Assembly: GCF_014174275.1 (NCBI RefSeq)
Contig: NZ_JABEQK010000003.1
Coordinates: forward strand, 1 to 64,000
DNA length: 64,000 bases
Direction of reading: 5' to 3'
Source of the DNA: Gluconacetobacter takamatsuzukensis
Lineage (GTDB): Bacteria > Pseudomonadota > Alphaproteobacteria > Acetobacterales > Acetobacteraceae
Of the stretch, positions 7,772 to 16,731 are shown piece after piece (positions within the stretch are counted from its first letter, which is position 1; each line of letters begins with the position of its first letter). The notes under the pieces are model-generated. The model was given only the letters and a program-made list of their open reading frames with translations. It was not told the DNA's origin and searched no databases. The translations under genes were made by a program, and so were the position numbers.

Positions 7772-8860
7772 ATGTCTGCTGCTGGCCGGCATAAAATTAC
7801 GGGTTTGCAGGTTCTGCGCGCCTTTGCGGCGCTGTCTGTGTCATTCGAGCATATCCTGTGGAATGCCCAGGCGCTGAATCCTTCCGCCATGTGGCTGAAG
7901 AATCTGCACGATCATTTTCCGTGGGCGACCGGGGTCGATGTCTTCTTCGTCATTTCCGGCTTCGTGATCGTATATTCCTCGGGCGCTCTTTTCGGCGCGC
8001 CGGGGGCGATGTCCGCATTCGCCATACGCCGGCTGGCGCGCGTCGTGCCGCTCTACTGGCTGACCACGACGCTGTTTCTCGTCATTTCCCTGACCATGGC
8101 GCACCAGGTCAATGGCACGCTCGGCGGCCTGTCCTACATCCTCGCCAGCTATCTGTTCATCCCCAGTACGCGTCCGGACGGCATCGTCCAGCCGGTCTTC
8201 GGCCTGGGCTGGACGCTGAATTACGAGATGCTGTTCTATCTGGTCTTCGTCTTCTGCCTGCGCTGGCGGCGGGGGTATGCGGTTCTGGCGGCCAGTGCCG
8301 TGCTCGCGCTCCTGACGCTTGTGCCGCATCCTGCCGTTACGGTCCTGCGATTCTGGGGCCGCCCGATCGTGCTGGAGTTCTGCTGCGGAATGCTGCTGGC
8401 ACTGGCGGCGGGGAAAATCGTCCTGTCCGATGCCGCGCGACTGGCACTGGGTTTTGCGGCCATCATGTTTCTGGCCGTCATGCCGCCGGCATCGGGGCTT
8501 CCGGTACATGGGGGCGCCGCCACCGCGCTGGTCGCCGCGGCGACATTGGGGCGCCGGTCGCACACTCCGCCCGGCATGGTCGAACAATGGATCATGCGCC
8601 TGGGGGAGGCGTCCTATATGCTTTACCTGACCCATCCGTTCGTCATGCGTGCCGTCGCGCTGGGCTTCAGCCATGCGCATCTCCACGGATATGTCGTGTT
8701 CTATCTGCTCTCCTGCCTCGTCATCGCCCAGGCGGCGGCCGTCGCGCTGCATTATGGCTTCGAGCGGCGGATGAACGCGGCAGCCCGTCGGATACTGGAG
8801 GCGCTTTTCTCCGAAATGGCGCGTCTTTGGCCTATGCGGCAGGAAAAGGATGCGCGGTGA
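7772..8860 (+). CDS. Acyltransferase family 3 (OafA/YrhL-type) membrane protein
   Basis: This protein of about 362 residues has some ten membrane segments. It opens with 'ITGLQVLRAFAALSVSFEH', the signature of membrane acyltransferase family 3, whose His lies in the first helix. 'GVDVFFVISGFVI' and 'RLARVVPLYWLTT' are two further family motifs. Such enzymes O-acetylate polysaccharides or lipids at the inner membrane; the acceptor here is unknown. I prefer the ATG at 7772 to a TTG six codons upstream. It stands alone after the AT-rich non-coding region and converges on comM. Confidence 0.88.
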   Translation: MSAAGRHKITGLQVLRAFAALSVSFEHILWNAQALNPSAMWLKNLHDHFPWATGVDVFFVISGFVIVYSSGALFGAPGAMSAFAIRRLARVVPLYWLTTTLFLVISLTMAHQVNGTLGGLSYILASYLFIPSTRPDGIVQPVFGLGWTLNYEMLFYLVFVFCLRWRRGYAVLAASAVLALLTLVPHPAVTVLRFWGRPIVLEFCCGMLLALAAGKIVLSDAARLALGFAAIMFLAVMPPASGLPVHGGAATALVAAATLGRRSHTPPGMVEQWIMRLGEASYMLYLTHPFVMRAVALGFSHAHLHGYVVFYLLSCLVIAQAAAVALHYGFERRMNAAARRILEALFSEMARLWPMRQEKDAR

Positions 8861-8866
8861 GGGGAC

Positions 8867-10372
8867 TCACATGCGCCGGTCGGGGCGGCGCAGCCGATAG
8901 CTCAGGGCTTCGGCGACGTGGGGCTGGGCGGTTTCCGTCTCATCCGCCAGATCGGCGATGGTGCGGGCCACGCGCAGCAGGCGGGTAAATCCGCGTGCCG
9001 ACAGGCGCAGGCGGTCGGCGGCGCGCACCGCATAGTCGCGGGCAGCAGCATCGATAGGGAACAGGTCGGGCGAGGCCTCGGCATTGGTCAGCCCGTCTTG
9101 GCGCGCTGACTGGATCGCACGCGCGGCCGCGACGCGTTCCGCCACCATGGCGCTGCTTTCGCCGGTCGGCAGGCCCGCCAGTTCGGCCGGCGAGACCGGT
9201 TCGACATGCACGCTCATATCCATCCGGTCCAGCATCGGGCCGGAGATGCGGGCCGTATAATCCTCGCCGCAGCGGGGCGCCTTGCGGCATTCCTGCGCGG
9301 CATCGCCCAGATAGCCGCAACGGCAGGGGTTCATGGCCGCCACCAGCTGGAAACGGGCAGGGTAGGTGACGTGGCCCGATGCCCTTGCCACCGTGATGGT
9401 ACCGGTTTCGATCGGCTGGCGCAGTGCCTCCAGCGCCGGGCGGGAGAATTCGGGCAGTTCGTCGAGAAACAGCACGCCGCGATGGGCCAGGCTGACTTCG
9501 CCGGGCCGGATCCGGCTGCCGCCGCCCACCAGGGCGACCTGGCTGGTCGAGTGATGCGGATCGCGGAAAGGGGGCCGGAAGATGGGCAGCCCCATGGGCA
9601 ATTGGCCGGAAATGCTGTGAATGCGGCTGATTTCCAGGATCTCGGCGCTCGTCAGGTCGGGCAGCAGCGAGGGCAGGCGCGCCGCCAGCATCGATTTTCC
9701 GGCACCGGGCGGCCCCGTCATCAACAGCGAATGCGCCCCGGCGGCCGCGACTTCCAGCGCCCGACGCGCCGTTTCCATGCCGCGCACATCCGCCAGGTCC
9801 GGGCCGCCCGCGGGGTCGAACGGCAGCCGGGCCGGCAATTCGACCGACGGCAGGACCTGTTCGCCGGTCAGGTGGTTTACCAGTGCCAGCAGGCAATCGG
9901 CCGCGACGATATCGAGCGTTTCGCCGGCCCAGCGTGCCTCGGCACCTTGCTGGGCACCGCAGATCAGACCGCGCGACTGGTCCACCGCACTCAGGGCCGC
10001 AGGGAGCACGCCGGGGACCGGGTTGATCCGTCCATCCAGCGACAATTCGCCGATCGCGCCGTAGCGTCCGCTTTCCTCGGGCGGGACGACCGCCATTGCC
10101 GTCAGCAGGGCCAGCGCGATGGGCAGGTCGAAATGCGATCCTTCCTTGACGATGTTGGCGGGTGCGAGGTTGACCACGATCCGCTTGGCCGGCAGCGCAA
10201 GGCCCATGGCCGCCAGTGCCGCGCGCACGCGCTCGCGGGCTTCGGCCACGGCCTTGTCGGCCAGGCCGACGATCAGGAACGATGGCAGGCCCGACGCCAG
10301 CTGCACCTCGACCCGCACGGGAATGGCGTCGATGCCCGACAGGGCGAAACCCAGTACGGAAGAAATGGTCAT
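8867..10372 (-). CDS. comM: YifB/ComM-family Mg-chelatase-like AAA+ ATPase
   Basis: This 500-residue AAA+ protein has an N-terminal ChlI/Lon-like domain (residues 1 to about 180), Walker A 'GPPGAGKS' (220-227), Walker B 'GVLFLDELPEF', and the C-terminal Mg-chelatase subunit domain with 'MNPCRCGYLGD'. ComM proteins are hexameric helicases that aid branch migration during natural transformation. The open frame extends to 10468, but 'MTISSVLGFALSGIDA' at 10372 is the family N-terminus. It converges on the acyltransferase gene with only 6 bp between them. Confidence 0.93.
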   Translation of the reverse strand: MTISSVLGFALSGIDAIPVRVEVQLASGLPSFLIVGLADKAVAEARERVRAALAAMGLALPAKRIVVNLAPANIVKEGSHFDLPIALALLTAMAVVPPEESGRYGAIGELSLDGRINPVPGVLPAALSAVDQSRGLICGAQQGAEARWAGETLDIVAADCLLALVNHLTGEQVLPSVELPARLPFDPAGGPDLADVRGMETARRALEVAAAGAHSLLMTGPPGAGKSMLAARLPSLLPDLTSAEILEISRIHSISGQLPMGLPIFRPPFRDPHHSTSQVALVGGGSRIRPGEVSLAHRGVLFLDELPEFSRPALEALRQPIETGTITVARASGHVTYPARFQLVAAMNPCRCGYLGDAAQECRKAPRCGEDYTARISGPMLDRMDMSVHVEPVSPAELAGLPTGESSAMVAERVAAARAIQSARQDGLTNAEASPDLFPIDAAARDYAVRAADRLRLSARGFTRLLRVARTIADLADETETAQPHVAEALSYRLRRPDRRM

Positions 10373-10676
10373 GCGGCCCCGATCGCCGGAAAATCCTGTA
10401 TGATCATGTTGTAGCCCAGAACGGCCGCCGCGAAACCCCATGGGCTGCCGCCATGATGGTGCGGCCATGAGTTGGCATAATATATATTATACGACTTTTG
10501 ACGGTGCGCGGCGATGGAGCGGTACGCCAGCGCCTTCTTCCTCCGTCGCGACGTGGATGTCCGGGTCGAGACCATCGTGAGCCAAGCGAGTGTTACGCCG
10601 CGCTATCCCCCTGTCACGGGCCATGATTATCTTGCGGTTGCAGGCGACATAATGCCTGCCGACGGATGTGACGATC
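10373..10676. other. Non-coding region between comM and the phosphotransferase gene
   Basis: About 300 bp separate these two divergent genes, and I see no convincing gene in it. It holds the second copy of the 28-nt AT-rich motif (10472-10500), including a 14-bp perfect palindrome ATAATATATATTAT at 10477-10490. This could be the promoter or a binding site for one or both flanking genes. Confidence 0.6.
10472..10500 (+). repeat. AT-rich 28-nt motif, copy 2
   Basis: This reads TTGGCATAATATATATTA followed by TACGACTTTT. It matches the minus-strand copy at 7266-7295 at 25 of 28 positions and lies 205 bp upstream of the phosphotransferase start, in the same relative orientation as copy 1 has to oxdC. 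It resembles the -24 half of a sigma-54 promoter but lacks the TTGC of the -12 half. Confidence 0.5.
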
Positions 10677-11531
10677 ATGGACCCGTGGATCGCCGAACGT
10701 GTTGCATCGATTCTGGACTGGACCCCGCAATCGCTGTCGCGCATCGCCGGCGGCTATACCCCTGCCGCGCGGTACCGGGTGCAGGCTGCCAGGAAAAGCG
10801 CGTTCGTGAAGATCGGAACCAATGGCGCGACAGCTTCCGCATTGCGAAAGGAGGAAGCTGCCTACCGGGCGGTCGGCATGGCGTTTCGTCCGACACTCAT
10901 CGGGTTTCAGGACGATGAGACACATCCGATTCTGGTGACGGAAGATCTGTCCGGCAATTTTGTCGCGCCGCCATGGGACGCGAAGAAGATCGAGAGCGTC
11001 CTGCGTCTTGTCGAGCGGCTGCATGCCTCGCCGGCGGCGCTGCGTCCCTACCGCGACATCCATGGCGATATGGATGCGGGATGGGTTGTCGTCCAGCGCG
11101 ATCCTGGGCCCTTTCTGGGGTTGGGCATCGCTTCGCAGGCGTGGCTTTGCCGCGCATTGCCCGCATTGCTGGCGGCGGAAGCCAGTTGTGCCACGTCGGG
11201 CAATGCGCCCTGCCATTGGGACATCCGCAGCGACAATCTGGCCTTTCCGGCGGATGGCGCGAAGCTGGTGGACTGGTCGGAGGCCTGCCTGTCCAACCCG
11301 CGCCTCGACCTGGGCTTCTGGCTGCCCAGCCTTGCCGATGAAGGCGGTCCTGAGCCCGAGGTACTATTGCCCGGTGCACCGGAGGTTGCCGCATGGGTTT
11401 CGGGCTATTTCGCCGCGCGCGCGGGCCTGCCTGTCATTCCGCACGCGCCGCGGGTGCGGCAGGTGCAGCGGCGACAGCTCGTTACCGCCCTTGCCTGGGC
11501 GCAGAGGGCGTTGCGCCTGCCGCCCGCATGA
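10677..11531 (+). CDS. APH-family phosphotransferase (kinase-like fold)
   Basis: This protein of about 284 residues shows the Brenner-type catalytic loop 'CHWDIRSDNLAF' and the metal-binding 'LVDWSEACLSNPRLDLGFW' of the aminoglycoside/choline kinase-like (APH) family. The N-lobe has 'GGYTPAARYRVQA' and 'SAFVKIG', the ATP-lysine region. The family includes antibiotic and small-molecule kinases; nothing here identifies the substrate, and a resistance role should not be assumed. The ATG at 10677 is used; a GTG three codons earlier is possible. It converges on a membrane protein gene 24 bp away. Confidence 0.82.
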   Translation: MDPWIAERVASILDWTPQSLSRIAGGYTPAARYRVQAARKSAFVKIGTNGATASALRKEEAAYRAVGMAFRPTLIGFQDDETHPILVTEDLSGNFVAPPWDAKKIESVLRLVERLHASPAALRPYRDIHGDMDAGWVVVQRDPGPFLGLGIASQAWLCRALPALLAAEASCATSGNAPCHWDIRSDNLAFPADGAKLVDWSEACLSNPRLDLGFWLPSLADEGGPEPEVLLPGAPEVAAWVSGYFAARAGLPVIPHAPRVRQVQRRQLVTALAWAQRALRLPPA

Positions 11532-11555
11532 GGAGTATCCCACGCGCCATGCCGG

Positions 11556-12797
11556 TTATTTCTTGATCAGCACCATCGGTTTTTCGCCTTCCGGGCGGAC
11601 GGGAAAGACCATGCGGGTTCCCGCAGGTGCGTTTGCGAACGCGTTGGCGACGCGATTGAAATCCGTCGGGGTCATATGTGGATAGCTGCGGTCGCGCACG
11701 ATCCCGATCGTCATCAGCAGGCACAGAGCGAGCCCGGCGGAGGAAAGCCGCCCCCGAGGCGTGGCGGCAAGCGTGAAGAATGCCGCAGCGACGACCAGCA
11801 GCGGGATGACGAAATAGCGTGCGCCGCCCCCCAGCGTCCCGAGCGTGACCCAGGGGGACGGGCCCGCACCGACAGGCGTAACCAGTGAGGCCGAGAAGAC
11901 CAGTGCGCCGAAGAGCGCGAACTGACGGAACAGCGTGGTTCCGTACCGCCATGCCAGCACCAGGATCGTGACGACCGCCACGGAAAGCACGCCGGCGACG
12001 ATGTCGCTGGTGCGGACCAGCCGTTCCAGTTGGTGGGAAGCGAGGCACAGGGCGAAGACAAGCTTCATTGCGATGATATGGACGAGATTGGGAAGCGTGA
12101 CGCCAAGCGGCCCCTTTGGCCGGGACTGCCCCATGGTCTGTACCAGCATGACGGCCTGGATGGTGGTCGTGGCCAGCACCAGGGCCAGGCGGAGCGCCCC
12201 TTCCCTGCCCCGGTCCAGCCACCAGTTCCAGACCGCGACGGGCAGAAGCAGAATGCAGAACGGGCCGCTCAGGCCCGAGAGAACAAGAGCCACGCTATCG
12301 CCCAGCCGGCCGATGCCCCCGCGCGGCGGCGCGCTCACGATCACCAGGAAGGCCAGGATCGCGAGATACCACTGGCTGTTCGTCAGGTTGCCGGAGGTCT
12401 CGACGCTGTTCGGCAGGCCGACATAGACGAGCGCGAACGCCAGGCGGGACGGATAATGGGGCCAGAGCGCATCGAAGCGGCGCGATACCAGGAACAGGGC
12501 CGGAAGCATCTGCACGACCAGCGCGATGACCGCGAAGACTGTTGGCCCCCAGCGTACGGAAACCAGTTGCGCGGCCAGCCCGCCCAGCCGCGAAATGGTC
12601 TGGAGATAGCCGGTATGCGGCAGCAGGAGGGAGCGCACGCCTATCTTATAGGCATCGGGGTACCAGAACCACCCGTCCTCGCCCCAGAAATTGGCGTCTA
12701 GGATCGCGGCCGGGTGCCGCAGGAACAAAAGAAGAAGGAAAATGGTGCCGGCGAGTGGAAGTGGGATGGTATTGAAGGAAAAACGGTACTGTCTCAT
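11556..12797 (-). CDS. Polytopic membrane protein of unknown function
   Basis: This 413-residue protein starts at the ATG at 12797; the frame stays open upstream, but that part is arginine-rich and unlikely to be translated. About ten to twelve hydrophobic helices alternate with short loops. The first periplasmic loop contains 'FWGEDGWFWYPDAY', and a later loop has 'GNLTNSQWYLA'. An acidic first loop followed by many helices resembles C-type membrane glycosyltransferases, but I see no decisive motif, so function is left open. It is probably single-gene, converging on the phosphotransferase. Confidence 0.7.
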   Translation of the reverse strand: MRQYRFSFNTIPLPLAGTIFLLLLFLRHPAAILDANFWGEDGWFWYPDAYKIGVRSLLLPHTGYLQTISRLGGLAAQLVSVRWGPTVFAVIALVVQMLPALFLVSRRFDALWPHYPSRLAFALVYVGLPNSVETSGNLTNSQWYLAILAFLVIVSAPPRGGIGRLGDSVALVLSGLSGPFCILLLPVAVWNWWLDRGREGALRLALVLATTTIQAVMLVQTMGQSRPKGPLGVTLPNLVHIIAMKLVFALCLASHQLERLVRTSDIVAGVLSVAVVTILVLAWRYGTTLFRQFALFGALVFSASLVTPVGAGPSPWVTLGTLGGGARYFVIPLLVVAAAFFTLAATPRGRLSSAGLALCLLMTIGIVRDRSYPHMTPTDFNRVANAFANAPAGTRMVFPVRPEGEKPMVLIKK

Positions 12798-13002
12798 GCG
12801 TCGTCTCAAGTGATACGCACCGAAATTACACCGTTTTAATGGTCGTGCAACGTGACAGGATCTCCCCTTCCTCGCAATTCGATGCGTTTCAGACCTGGGA
12901 CAGCGTTGTTCGATACGCGAATTCTGCGCAAGGCATCGTCGCGCCATGCAGGCGCGAATTGCCGTGCTGGTTGCGGCATTCCTGACGGGACAAGTTTCGG
13001 GG

Positions 13003-13848
13003 TCAGAACTCCTCGTAACGCGCCGGATCCTGGTCGAAGGTCCGGCCGTCGGGCCGTGCGAGGGTTGCGATTTGCGCCATGTCTTCGGCGCTCAGTTCGA
13101 AATCGAATACCGAGAGGTTTTCGACCTGGCGTGCCGGGCTGGCCGCCTTGGGCAGCGATATGGCGCCGAGCTGGACGTGCCAGCGCAGGATGACCTGGGC
13201 GGTCGTCCGCTGGACCCGGGCGGCGATCTTCTGGATGACCGGGTCCTGCATCAGGTGATTGGCGCGGCCAAGGGGGCTCCAGGCTTCGGTGACGATGCCG
13301 AGCGACCGGTTGAAGGCCAGCTGTTCATGCTGGGGAAAATAAGGGTGCAGCTCGATCTGGTTGAGGACCGGGATCACGCCGCTATCCGCGATGATGCGCT
13401 TCAGATGCTCGGGCAGGAAATTGCAGACGCCGATCGAGCGGACGAGCCCGCGCTTGCGGGCCTCGACCAGCGCGCTCCAGGCTTCGGAGTAAAGGCCCTT
13501 GCTGGGGTTGGGCCAGTGGATCAGATAAAGGTCGTAATAATCGAGCTGCGCCCGGTAGAGCGATTCCTCGACCGTTGCGATGGCCTCGTCGAAATGATGG
13601 TGGCGGCCCGGCAGCTTGGAGGTGACGACCAGCTGGTCGCGCGGCACGCCGGCCTTGCGGATCGCGGCACCGACCGCGCCTTCATTTTCGTAATTGAAGG
13701 CGGAATCCAGCAGGCGGTAGCCGTTGCGGATGGCCGAGACGATCCCTTCGACACCCGACGAGCCGTTCAGCCGGTAGGTCCCGAAGCCGATGGCGGGAAT
13801 GGATCCGCCGTCGTTCAGCTTCAGCTCGGGCACAGCGATCTTGCTCAT
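13003..13848 (-). CDS. Aldo/keto reductase
   Basis: This 281-residue TIM-barrel NADPH-dependent oxidoreductase has the full catalytic tetrad: Asp48, Tyr53, Lys78 ('VTSKLPG') and His111 ('LIHWPNP'). 'GFGTYRLNG' at the N-terminus and 'SIGVCNFLPEHL' are the other AKR signatures. Such enzymes reduce aldehydes and ketones or 2,5-diketogluconate; the substrate is not readable here. The start at 13848 has AGGAG nine bases upstream; a longer open frame beyond it is not credible. It is transcribed divergently from the Na+/H+ antiporter gene. Confidence 0.92.
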   Translation of the reverse strand: MSKIAVPELKLNDGGSIPAIGFGTYRLNGSSGVEGIVSAIRNGYRLLDSAFNYENEGAVGAAIRKAGVPRDQLVVTSKLPGRHHHFDEAIATVEESLYRAQLDYYDLYLIHWPNPSKGLYSEAWSALVEARKRGLVRSIGVCNFLPEHLKRIIADSGVIPVLNQIELHPYFPQHEQLAFNRSLGIVTEAWSPLGRANHLMQDPVIQKIAARVQRTTAQVILRWHVQLGAISLPKAASPARQVENLSVFDFELSAEDMAQIATLARPDGRTFDQDPARYEEF

Positions 13849-13998
13849 TGGGAAACTCCTTGCGCGTATCGGTTCACGAGGCGGGCGCCACGCCGGCCCT
13901 GAACGGGGGAACGGAAATGCCGTTCCGCCCGCCCGGGCCACCGGTCCCTTGACAGCGGGCGCCTTGACAGCGGCGCGATCACCCGGAAGGCATGTTTC

Positions 13999-15264
13999 AT
14001 GAACGCCCTCGGCCTGTTCGCCATCCTCGCGACGCTGTCGACGCTGTTCGGCATTGTCAACCACCGGACGCTGCGCCTGCCGATGACGATCGGGGTGCTG
14101 GCGATCTCGCTTTGCGTGTCGCTGGCGATCATGGCGCTGGACCCGCTGATCCCGTCATACGACCTGCACCTGATCCCCCGCGCGGTGCTGGGGGCGGTCG
14201 ACCTGCCCCGGACCCTGCTGGACGGTGCGCTGTCGCTGCTGCTGTTCGCGGGGGCGATGCAGGTGGACCTGCACCATATGGTCTCGCGCATGGTGTCCGT
14301 GACGGCGCTGGCGGTGCTGGGCACCGTCTTTGCGGTCGGACTGCTGGCAGTCTCCGCCTGGTGGGTCTTTCCGCTGGTCGGGGCGCCGGTGCCGTTCGTG
14401 TGGTGTGTGGTGCTGGGGGCGATCCTGGCGCCGACCGACCCGGTATCGGTCGTCGGCATGCTGCGGCGGCTGGGGCTGCCGGCGCCGTTGCAGGCGATCT
14501 TCGCGGGGGAAAGCCTGTTCAACGACGGGGTCGGGGTGGTGATCTTCGGCGTCACGATCGGGCTGGCGACGGGCGAGACCGCTGCCGTGTCGGCGGCCGA
14601 TATCGCGTCCGGCTTCTTGATTCAGGCTGTGGGCGGCGGGTTGCTGGGCGCGCTGACCGGTTGGGTCGCGCTGCGCCTGGTCCGCGGCGTGGAGGATGCG
14701 CATATCGACCTGCTGGCCACGCTGGCCCTGGCGTCGGGCACGTTCGCGCTGGCCAATTCCCTTCATATGTCCGGGCCGATCGCCGTGGTCGTGGCCGGGA
14801 TGAGCCTGGGCACGCGCTATGGCCAGGAAGCGATACGCGCGCATTCGCGCGCCGAGATTCTGGCATTCTGGTCCGTGGTGGACGAGGTGCTGAATGTCCT
14901 GCTCTTCCTGCTGATCGGCTTCGAGATCCTGGAGATCACGCCGCGTCTGTCGTCGCTGCTTGCGACGCTGGCGGTCATCGTGCTGTCCATCGTGGCGCGA
15001 GGGTTGAGCGTGCTGTGCGCGACGCTGCCGGTCTATCTGCGCAATCGCGACCGCTGGCGGGCGCTCGTCGTCCTGACATGGGGCGGGTTGCGGGGCGGGA
15101 TTTCGGTCTCGCTGGCGCTGGGCCTGCCAGCGGGGCCGTTGCGCGATACGCTGCTGCCCGCCTGCTACGGGGTCGTGGTGTTTACCATCCTGGTGCAGGG
15201 GCTGACGATGGAGCGCCTGGTCGGCCGCCTTTATCGCCCGGTCGCCGATGGAGGCAACGCCTGA
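13999..15264 (+). CDS. CPA1-type Na+/H+ antiporter (NhaP-like)
   Basis: This 421-residue inner-membrane antiporter has about twelve segments. The ion-binding helix motif 'APTDPVSVVGML' and the following 'AGESLFNDGVGVVIF' carry the conserved aspartates of the CPA1 family. 'WGGLRGGISVSLAL' near the C-terminus is the conserved arginine helix. No long cytosolic regulatory tail is present. Its likely role is Na+ or K+/H+ exchange for pH homeostasis, which fits an acid-exposed lifestyle, though that link is inference. The psiE-like gene follows about 100 bp later. Confidence 0.9.
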   Translation: MNALGLFAILATLSTLFGIVNHRTLRLPMTIGVLAISLCVSLAIMALDPLIPSYDLHLIPRAVLGAVDLPRTLLDGALSLLLFAGAMQVDLHHMVSRMVSVTALAVLGTVFAVGLLAVSAWWVFPLVGAPVPFVWCVVLGAILAPTDPVSVVGMLRRLGLPAPLQAIFAGESLFNDGVGVVIFGVTIGLATGETAAVSAADIASGFLIQAVGGGLLGALTGWVALRLVRGVEDAHIDLLATLALASGTFALANSLHMSGPIAVVVAGMSLGTRYGQEAIRAHSRAEILAFWSVVDEVLNVLLFLLIGFEILEITPRLSSLLATLAVIVLSIVARGLSVLCATLPVYLRNRDRWRALVVLTWGGLRGGISVSLALGLPAGPLRDTLLPACYGVVVFTILVQGLTMERLVGRLYRPVADGGNA

Positions 15265-15366
15265 GCGGGCATGCCGGGCTTCTGACTCCTCACGAAAATT
15301 TGCTATACGGGTGGGCCGATGGTCGAGCGGGTCCCGTCTTCGTGGACACGGGCGAAGGGGGATTTC

Positions 15367-15843
15367 ATGATCGAGCGCATACCCGGTTTCATCAAGGTCG
15401 GCACGCTTTTCGACCTGTTCGAGGAAATCGCGATGCTGGTGCTGACCCTGTGCATCGCGGCCGTGGCCTGTGTCGGCCTGCTGCATGTGGTGGTGGCCGT
15501 CATCCACCTGCTGCTGACCACCGGGCTGCAACCGACCGAGCCTTCGGTCCTCCAGGGTATTTTCGGCCTGTTCTTTACCGTCCTGATCGCGCTGGAATTC
15601 AAGCATTCCATTCTGGTCCTGCCGCAGGCCCAGTCGCACAGCCTGATCCGCATGCGGTCGGTGCTGCTGATCGGCATGATGGCGACCGTCCGCAAGTTCA
15701 TCGTTCTCGACCTGAGCGGCGTGAACGTCATGGAAATGCTGGCGCTGTCGGCTGCGGTGCTGGCGCTGGGGGGTGTCTACTGGCTGGTGCGCTCGAAATC
15801 CGTCATCCCGGCCGAGGCGGAGCCGCAGGGGCACGAGGCCTGA
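15367..15843 (+). CDS. PsiE-family (phosphate-starvation-inducible) membrane protein
   Basis: This 158-residue protein has four hydrophobic helices and the PsiE pattern 'LFEEIAMLVLTLCIAAVA', then 'FTVLIALEFKHSI' and 'VRKFIVLDL'. Function in the family is unknown; the E. coli member is phosphate-starvation inducible. The ATG at 15367 follows GGGGGA at good spacing; an in-frame start at 15319 would add 16 polar residues. It converges on the DUF2807 gene across a 54 bp gap. Confidence 0.85.
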   Translation: MIERIPGFIKVGTLFDLFEEIAMLVLTLCIAAVACVGLLHVVVAVIHLLLTTGLQPTEPSVLQGIFGLFFTVLIALEFKHSILVLPQAQSHSLIRMRSVLLIGMMATVRKFIVLDLSGVNVMEMLALSAAVLALGGVYWLVRSKSVIPAEAEPQGHEA

Positions 15844-15897
15844 GCCACGCGGCACAGGGGGAGAAGATGAACCACCCTCCTCCCCCGCCATCGCCGG

Positions 15898-16689
15898 TCA
15901 GAGCTGAACGTCCCCGGCCTTTTCCTTGACTTTCGGGGTATCCTCGTCGCCGTCATGGTCTTCATGGTCGTCGTCATCGACCGTGACGGAGCCGATGCCG
16001 CTGATTTCCTTGGTCAGGGACGCAGGCTTGCGGGTCAGTTCCACCGCGCCCACGCCGCTGAGGCTGACTGCCGCGTGCCCGCTGGGCCCGACGCGGACAT
16101 GGCCGGCGCCGGAGATTTCGAGATCCGCGTCGCGCACGATCATGTCCGACAGGTCGGCATGGGCGGCCCCCGCGACCTTGAGCGTCACCACGTCGGCCTT
16201 GCCGTGTCCGGTCAGGCTGCCCGCGCCTTCCACGGTCAGGGACAGATGGTCCACCGCCACGTCGTTGAGCGTCAGCGAGCCCGCGCCGTCCACGGTCAGC
16301 GCCTTGAGGGCCGGCGCGGTGACGACGATGCGCAGGTGGCTGTTGCGCCAGTGATGGTGCGAGACATGGTCGATGCCGAGCACATTGTCGTCCAGCTTCA
16401 CCCGGTCCACGATATCGCGGGCGCCGGTGACGGTGATGGAGGGGGCCGGGCCCTGCGTATAGACGATGCTGGCCGGAACATCGAAGGCCAGTGCCTCGCC
16501 GCCCTTCCAGTCGATCTTGCGCGAGACCGCCGGCCCCGCCGGGGCGTCGTCATCGTCATCGTCATCGAAATGGACCAGGTCCCATCCCGAGACGTTCCAG
16601 GTCATGGGGCCGCGCACGGCCGCCACGGCGAAGCAGGTCATCGACAGGAACGCTCCGCCGACAGCCACCAATATAAGTCCACGAATCAT
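15898..16689 (-). CDS. DUF2807 head-GIN domain secreted protein
   Basis: This 263-residue protein has an N-terminal hydrophobic signal segment (about residues 4-24). An acidic patch with seven consecutive Asp follows, then the repetitive beta-helix pattern of DUF2807: 'TVDGAGSLTLNDV', 'TVEGAGSLTGHG', 'EISGAGHVRVG', 'SLSGVGAVELT'. The tail is again very acidic. It is probably periplasmic or envelope-bound; no enzymatic role is known for the family. It is the last gene of a PadR-DUF1700-DUF2807 set, a recurring envelope-related module. Confidence 0.85.
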   Translation of the reverse strand: MIRGLILVAVGGAFLSMTCFAVAAVRGPMTWNVSGWDLVHFDDDDDDDAPAGPAVSRKIDWKGGEALAFDVPASIVYTQGPAPSITVTGARDIVDRVKLDDNVLGIDHVSHHHWRNSHLRIVVTAPALKALTVDGAGSLTLNDVAVDHLSLTVEGAGSLTGHGKADVVTLKVAGAAHADLSDMIVRDADLEISGAGHVRVGPSGHAAVSLSGVGAVELTRKPASLTKEISGIGSVTVDDDDHEDHDGDEDTPKVKEKAGDVQL

Positions 16690-16731
16690 GGCTTTCTCCT
16701 TGCGCGCACCGGCGCAGTTCGGAATGGTCCG

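Noticed and set aside
10472-10493. Sigma-54 promoter upstream of the phosphotransferase gene
   Set aside because: TTGGCA matches the -24 box, but the required TTGC at -12 is absent.
10668-11531. Aminoglycoside resistance gene
   Set aside because: Only the general APH fold is visible; many family members phosphorylate ordinary metabolites, so no resistance claim is made.
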